Positions 59,808 through 64,000 of a stretch of DNA of 64,000 nt are shown here, in pieces (within the stretch, counting starts at the first letter, position 1; every line of letters begins with the position of its first letter). The stretch spans positions 1-64,000 of the forward strand of contig NZ_LZIS01000204.1 of NCBI RefSeq assembly GCF_001667015.1, written 5' to 3'. Below the pieces are notes generated by a model that ran no database searches, had not been told where the DNA came from, and was given only the letters and a program-made list of their open reading frames with translations. The stretch comes from Mycobacterium sp. E3198. Lineage in GTDB: Bacteria > Actinomycetota > Actinomycetes > Mycobacteriales > Mycobacteriaceae. The translations under genes and the position numbers were made by a program.

Positions 59808-60240
59808 TTTCGGGCAGCTGCAGGGTGAGCTCGACCGGACAGCACAGGGCGCCATGCTGATTGGTCACCTGGATTTCGATGTCGACCAGGCAGCGCGGCG
59901 GGTCCACCGAGGTGTCGCGTCGCTTGGCCACCGCCCGCCCGCGTCCGATCATGGTGTCGCCGGCGTAGACCGATCCGGCCAGCCGCATCGAGCGGCGCAC
60001 CACGCGGCTGCTCGGGCCCGCCCAGTCGGTCGCGACGCGGTCGGCGAATCCGGCCAGGTGCATGGTGTTGACGTAAATCGTCGGGTTGCCCTGGCTTTGG
60101 GCATAGCTGGGATCGAAATGACCCGGGAAGTAGTCCCAGGTCGCACCCGCGTTTTCCACAACCCGCTGGTAGCTGATGTGGTCGACGACCTCGGGCAGAT
60201 CGACGGGGACGTCGATCGCGTTCCAGTCCAGATCGGTCAC
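59800..60240 (-). CDS. MaoC-like hot-dog dehydratase subunit
   Basis: 146 residues from GTG 60238-60240 (VTDLDWNAIDVPVDL). NPTIYVNTMHLAGFADRVATDW is the MaoC-type region, and VYAGDTMIGRGRAVAKRRD the strand pair before the end. With the upstream gene it probably forms a heteromeric enoyl-CoA hydratase, as seen for ChsH1/ChsH2 or HadA/HadB-type pairs. Overlaps its neighbours by 4 nt and 8 nt. Confidence 0.8.
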   Translation of the reverse strand: MTDLDWNAIDVPVDLPEVVDHISYQRVVENAGATWDYFPGHFDPSYAQSQGNPTIYVNTMHLAGFADRVATDWAGPSSRVVRRSMRLAGSVYAGDTMIGRGRAVAKRRDTSVDPPRCLVDIEIQVTNQHGALCCPVELTLQLPESG

Positions 60241-60767
60241 GACGGCGCTCCAGGCGTGAAGCGGAACAACGTATTTCGGCTGGTGGCCACCACCACGCCG
60301 TCCTGACGCCGATAGGTCTCCAGCGTCTCGACGAAATGGCCGACGCCGAGCCGCGTCCGCTTTTCCGGTGACACCGACACGAGTTCCTCGACGACGGTCA
60401 GCAGATCTCCCTCGACGATGGGCTGCAGCAACTCGACCTCGTTGGCCGCGTTGATGAACGTGGTGCCCGGCAGCGGCACCCGCAGCACCACCGACGCCAC
60501 CGGCGGCCTGCTGGCCGGCTCCCACGGCGGCGGTATCAGCCAACCCATCAGCAGGGCCGGCGGCGCGAGCAGCCCTCCCCATTTCTGCCGGGCGAACTCG
60601 GCGTCCCAATACGAACGATTCCCGTCGTGGACCATCGCGGCGAACAGTTGAATGCGCGCGCCGCTGACCGGCGTCGCCGCGGTACGCGGTTCGCTTTTCG
60701 CGCCGACCATGCGCAGCGCGTCATCATAGCTGCCGAAGGCGAGCTGGTAGCTGAGATTCGGATCCAC
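60237..60767 (-). CDS. MaoC N-terminal-type (FAS1-like) dehydratase subunit
   Basis: About 176 residues from GTG 60765-60767 (VDPNLSYQLAFGSYDDAL), 13 nt after the upstream stop and without a clear ribosome site, so the exact start is uncertain. GGLLAPPALLMGWLIPP, FINAANEVELLQPIVEGDLL and VATSRNTLFRF are the hot-dog pattern of N-terminal MaoC-like dehydratases. Probably the partner of the next gene. Confidence 0.75.
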   Translation of the reverse strand: MDPNLSYQLAFGSYDDALRMVGAKSEPRTAATPVSGARIQLFAAMVHDGNRSYWDAEFARQKWGGLLAPPALLMGWLIPPPWEPASRPPVASVVLRVPLPGTTFINAANEVELLQPIVEGDLLTVVEELVSVSPEKRTRLGVGHFVETLETYRRQDGVVVATSRNTLFRFTPGAPS

Positions 60768-60780
60768 GTAGCGGTGTCGC

Positions 60781-61206
60781 TCACATGACGAGCGGGTGCC
60801 GGCTCGGCACCGAATCCCATGCCAGCACACGGGAAGTGAAGTACCAGCCGCCGCGCTCGTAGATCAGCGTGTCCCGGAAGGTCCCGGTGGCCCGGAGTGT
60901 GGTGTCGCCGTACATGGCGGCGAACAGCACCGCGACGCAACGCTGGCTGGCGTTGACGCCGTCGATGTGGATCTCGTGGTCGACGGTGACCAGGCGCTGC
61001 CCGTCGCCGCCGTCGAAGGCCGCGCGGAGGTCGTTGAACACATCGCCGTCGCGGGTGTAGCTGGCGCCCGAATGGCGGAAGGTGGCGATCCAGCGATCGC
61101 GGTCGCCGTCGGAGTAGGCCCGGTTGTGCCGGGCGCTCAGGTCCAGGATGGCAGCGCGCCCCGTCGCGGCGTGGAGGAACTGCTCTTGCTGATAGGTCAG
61201 GGTCAT
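60781..61206 (-). CDS. SnoaL-like (NTF2-fold) protein
   Basis: 141 residues, ATG at 61204-61206 with GGAGAG before it. RAAILDLSARHNRAYSDGDRDRWIATFRHSGASYTRDGDVFNDL is the typical start of SnoaL-like / ring-hydroxylating dioxygenase beta-like NTF2 proteins, with the core Tyr/Trp and His/Asp polar residues. Could be a ketosteroid-isomerase-like or polyketide cyclase-like enzyme, or a subunit of the nearby oxygenase. No further assignment is possible from the sequence. Confidence 0.78.
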   Translation of the reverse strand: MTLTYQQEQFLHAATGRAAILDLSARHNRAYSDGDRDRWIATFRHSGASYTRDGDVFNDLRAAFDGGDGQRLVTVDHEIHIDGVNASQRCVAVLFAAMYGDTTLRATGTFRDTLIYERGGWYFTSRVLAWDSVPSRHPLVM

Positions 61207-61269
61207 CGTGGCTCTCCAGCCTGTGTCGGAAAATGACGCGAAAATTGCCTCATGTAACACTAACTTAAC

Positions 61270-62835
61270 TTAGCGGCTGACGATATAACCATGTTCTTCT
61301 CGATCCCAAGTGGCCTCATTTACGCCGCGACTGCGCAACAAATCTTTACGTATTCGTCCAATGACGTTCTTCGGGAGTTCATTGACAATCTCGACGAAAC
61401 GCGGCACGCAGAAGTACGGCATCCGGGCGGCGCAGAAGTCCAGCAGCTCCGCGCAATCCAGTGTGGCGCCAGCGCGCAACGTGACAAACAAGAGGATGTC
61501 GTCCTCCCCTAACTCGCTGGGAACCCCGACGGCCGCGGCTTCGGCCACCGCGGGGTAGCGCACGACGATGCCCTCCACTTCGACCGAAGAAATATTTTCC
61601 CCGCGCCGGCGCAGCGAGTCTTTGACGCGGTCCACATATGTCAAATTCTGTTCGGCATCGAGTCGGCCCAAATCGCCGGTGCGAAACCACTCCGGGTGCG
61701 GGTCCACCCGCAAACCCTGACTGACATAGCCTTCGCTCATCACGTGCGGGTGCCTGGGCCGGCAGGCGATCTCGCCGACGGCGCCGGGCGGCACGGGATC
61801 GCCGCGCTCGTCGACGATGCGCACGTCGAAATCGGGATTCGGCCGCCCCGACGTCCCGGGCATCCCGTCGTCGGACACGCCTTTGACGGCTAGCGGAAAC
61901 GCTTCCGTCATGCCGTACATCGTGACGATCCGGCAGCCGTAACGCTTTTCGATCTCGCGGTAGGACTTCGCGTCGATGGGTGCGGCAGAGATGAACCGCA
62001 GTGGCAGCTGCGCGTCACGCGGATCCGCGGGCAGATTCTGCAGCATCGACACCATCGCGCCCGCCCCGGCGAAGCCGACGGCGCCGCGCGCGCGGATGTC
62101 ATCCCAGACCTCGCCCGGGTGAAAGGCCTTGGCCAACACGGTCGTTCCACCGACCAGCATCGGGGCCAGCACGCTGGGCGCCGCGCTCAAGTGAAACAGC
62201 GGCATCGCCGTCCACAGCGCCTCCCCCGGGCCGAACTCCCAGGCCGAGGCGGCGGTCGCAGCCACCGAGAAAAGGTAATGCCAGGTCGTGGCAACGGCTT
62301 TCGACGCCCCGGTGGTGCCCGACGTGTAGAACAAGGCCCCCACGTCCGTCGCCGCGGCCGGGTTGTCGGACACCGGCACGTCGGCATCGAGGTGCAACGT
62401 GGCGGTCAGCGAATCATCTTGCACCACAACGCCGGTCACCGTATCCAGCTGCTCCACCACCTCGTCGACGCGGGGCCGCCGTTCCGGGTCGGTAAGGATC
62501 ACCTTGGCCCGCGCCAGCCGCAGCGTGTGCAGCAGGAACTCGCCCTTGTTGGCCGCGTTCACCGCCGCGCTCACCGCGCCGATGCGGGCCGCGCCCAGCC
62601 AGAAGTACACCCATTCCGGGCAGGTGGCGGTGAACAACGCCACGCAGTCGCCGCGGCCGACGCCCAGGCCGGCCAGCATGTGCGCCGCCGCGCGGGACCG
62701 CCGCCGCATCTGTTCGAAGGTGACGTCCACGCCGGCGATCGACATCATCACCCGGTCGGGACACTGCTCGGCCCGCTTGTCCAGCACGGCCGGCACGGTG
62801 AAGCTGTCGACACCGAAGTCGGCGGGCCCCGGCAT
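61270..62835 (-). CDS. Acyl-CoA synthetase (ANL family)
   Basis: 521 residues. LFYTSGTTGASKAVATTWHYL (phosphate loop), TMYGMTEAFPLA, WFRTGDLGRLDAEQNLTYVDR, RRRGENISSVEVEGIVVRYP and the C-terminal NVIGRIRKDLLR (which has Arg-Lys around the usual catalytic Lys). It activates a carboxylic acid as acyl-CoA; in this operon the acid could be a ring-derived product. Shares 1 nt with the upstream stop (TGATG). Confidence 0.9.
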   Translation of the reverse strand: MPGPADFGVDSFTVPAVLDKRAEQCPDRVMMSIAGVDVTFEQMRRRSRAAAHMLAGLGVGRGDCVALFTATCPEWVYFWLGAARIGAVSAAVNAANKGEFLLHTLRLARAKVILTDPERRPRVDEVVEQLDTVTGVVVQDDSLTATLHLDADVPVSDNPAAATDVGALFYTSGTTGASKAVATTWHYLFSVAATAASAWEFGPGEALWTAMPLFHLSAAPSVLAPMLVGGTTVLAKAFHPGEVWDDIRARGAVGFAGAGAMVSMLQNLPADPRDAQLPLRFISAAPIDAKSYREIEKRYGCRIVTMYGMTEAFPLAVKGVSDDGMPGTSGRPNPDFDVRIVDERGDPVPPGAVGEIACRPRHPHVMSEGYVSQGLRVDPHPEWFRTGDLGRLDAEQNLTYVDRVKDSLRRRGENISSVEVEGIVVRYPAVAEAAAVGVPSELGEDDILLFVTLRAGATLDCAELLDFCAARMPYFCVPRFVEIVNELPKNVIGRIRKDLLRSRGVNEATWDREEHGYIVSR

Positions 62836-63962
62836 CAGGCCTTCGCGGCCGCCGGGTCGGGCTCACCGTCGGCGGTGTAGCCGAAATCCGCCGCCGACGG
62901 CTGCGGGCCCGGGTAGAAGCGGTGCGCCCAGCGGCGAAGGGCGGCGTAGTCGTGCGCCTCCTCGGGGGCCAGGTTCGGCTTCTCGAGGTATTTCATGTTC
63001 TCCCACGTGAAGAAGTCCTGTTTGATGACCTCTTGCTGCAGCGCCAGGAACTTGGCGGCGCGACCGGTGGGCACGTCGCCGGTGTCGCCGGGCTCGCGAA
63101 TGGAGGCCTGCGTGTAGAAGTAGTCGGTGTAGTCCTCGTCGACCGGCGTCTGCCCCGTCACCTGGACGGTGGCCACCAGCTCGCTCGGGAAGCGAACCAG
63201 CCCGAGGCCCAACGAATAGTTGTCGTAGATGATCTTGGCGTCGACCGGACCGTTCGGGGTCAACCACGTCGATGCGCGCCCCCCGCCGAAATGCGCGTTG
63301 ACGGTCGCGTGCAGGTGGTAGCCGGACACCTCGAACGACGCGGTGGTGGCGGGATTGGCGGCCTTGTGCACGTATTGAACGTGGTAGGGGTCGGCGGCGT
63401 TCTCGATGATCATCTGCGGGTGCACCTTGACCCGGTTGAGCATCTGGGTGTGCGGGTGCAGCGGGTAGTACTCGTTGGTTTCCAGCTCGGGCAGCACCGG
63501 CGGCTGCCAGTACGGCGCCCGGCCGTGCCGCTCGTGCCACACGAGGACGAACCCGTACCACTCCATGCTGGGGTAGGTACGGATCCGGACGTTGTTCTTG
63601 CAGCCGATCTTGCTGTACGGGATCAGCGCATTGGTGCCGTCGCCGCGCCATTGCCAGCCGTGCCACGGGCAGACGATGTGCTCGCCCTGCACGGTGCCGC
63701 CGACGCCCAAGTTGGCGCCGAGGTGCTGGCAGTAGGCATCCAGCACGTGCACCTGGCCGGACTCGGTGCGGAAGAGCACCAGTTCCTCGCCGAAGTAGTG
63801 CGCGCGCTTGACCTGGCCGGCCGCCAGGTCGGAGGAGAAAGCGACGATGAACCAGCCGGTCGGGAACCGGTAGGTCGACAGCGCGATGCCGGCCTGCCCG
63901 AACTCGCGTTCCGAGGGATCTGCGGCCGAATCCGGGGCCGGGTCTGAAATTGTGTCCGTCAC
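62835..63962 (-). CDS. Rieske non-heme iron oxygenase (KshA-like)
   Basis: 375 residues from GTG 63960-63962 with TTGGAG upstream. Rieske motif C-x-H-x16-C-x2-H (CQHLGANLGVGG ... CPWHGWQW) lies at about 75-100. ENAADPYHVQYVHKAA is the non-heme iron His region. Overall pattern resembles 3-ketosteroid 9-alpha-hydroxylase oxygenase subunits. No reductase (KshB type) is in the window. First gene of the six-gene operon; steroid or terpenoid substrate is an inference. Confidence 0.88.
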   Translation of the reverse strand: MTDTISDPAPDSAADPSEREFGQAGIALSTYRFPTGWFIVAFSSDLAAGQVKRAHYFGEELVLFRTESGQVHVLDAYCQHLGANLGVGGTVQGEHIVCPWHGWQWRGDGTNALIPYSKIGCKNNVRIRTYPSMEWYGFVLVWHERHGRAPYWQPPVLPELETNEYYPLHPHTQMLNRVKVHPQMIIENAADPYHVQYVHKAANPATTASFEVSGYHLHATVNAHFGGGRASTWLTPNGPVDAKIIYDNYSLGLGLVRFPSELVATVQVTGQTPVDEDYTDYFYTQASIREPGDTGDVPTGRAAKFLALQQEVIKQDFFTWENMKYLEKPNLAPEEAHDYAALRRWAHRFYPGPQPSAADFGYTADGEPDPAAAKA

Positions 63963-64000
63963 GAGCGCTCCAAGTTCGACGACTACGTCTATTTTTACTA

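Overview
The window is chromosomal DNA from a high-GC, slow-growing Mycobacterium. Evidence: a FAS-I gene of about 3,080 codons followed by acpS, a PE_PGRS gene, MmpL/MmpS-type membrane proteins, an Eis-like acetyltransferase, an LdtMt2-type transpeptidase, and gene order that follows the M. tuberculosis Rv2495c-Rv2525c block in the same relative orientation. Gene names taken from M. tuberculosis rest on recognition of the proteins and on this gene order; no database search was run. Position 1 cuts into a FAAL-ACP-KS polyketide synthase, and position 64000 lies just upstream of a Rieske oxygenase.

Layout. 1-4.1 kb: truncated PKS, a small membrane protein, echA14 and a secreted DUF4189 protein. 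4.2-16.8 kb: one long minus-strand run, scoA-scoB-accD1-accA1-fadE19-maoC-citE-bkdA-bkdB-bkdC, mostly joined by 1-4 nt overlaps, which reconstructs branched-chain keto acid and leucine catabolism. A divergent fadD35 / TetR pair (BkaR type) sits upstream, and two near-identical AT-rich palindromes before scoA and before the TetR gene mark a probable regulon. 17.5-20.5 kb: MmpS-like protein, transporter and SDR (Rv2507-Rv2509 equivalents).

20.5-28.65 kb: an accessory island of about 8.1 kb splits Rv2509 from the Rv2510c equivalent. It carries a three-gene minus-strand cassette (TIGR04255-type protein, HTH regulator, an uncharacterised protein with a VITQCCDL motif) and, on the plus strand, a four-TM protein of 1,121 residues that resembles a STAND/AAA NTPase whose P-loop is degenerate. 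Base composition, codon choice and gene density differ from both flanks. There is no integrase, transposase or obvious attachment repeat. This is the best candidate for an undescribed system.

28.6-43.8 kb: core genes return: DUF853 ATPase, orn, tRNA-His, lppS/LdtMt2, a DMT-type transporter, an MMPL transporter, an Eis-like GNAT, tRNA-Lys, a PE_PGRS protein, a DUF3556 membrane protein, DUF3618, bcp, an M20 peptidase and acpS. 43.8-54.3 kb: fas and the divergently separated Tat-exported DUF1906 protein (Rv2525c). 54.3-64 kb: a catabolic region with a MerR regulator and a divergent Rieske oxygenase, a lipocalin-like CrtC/AttH protein, an aldehyde dehydrogenase, and a six-gene minus-strand operon (Rieske oxygenase, acyl-CoA synthetase, SnoaL-like protein, two hot-dog dehydratase-like proteins, DinB/MDMPI-like protein). 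The substrate of this last region cannot be read from the sequence.
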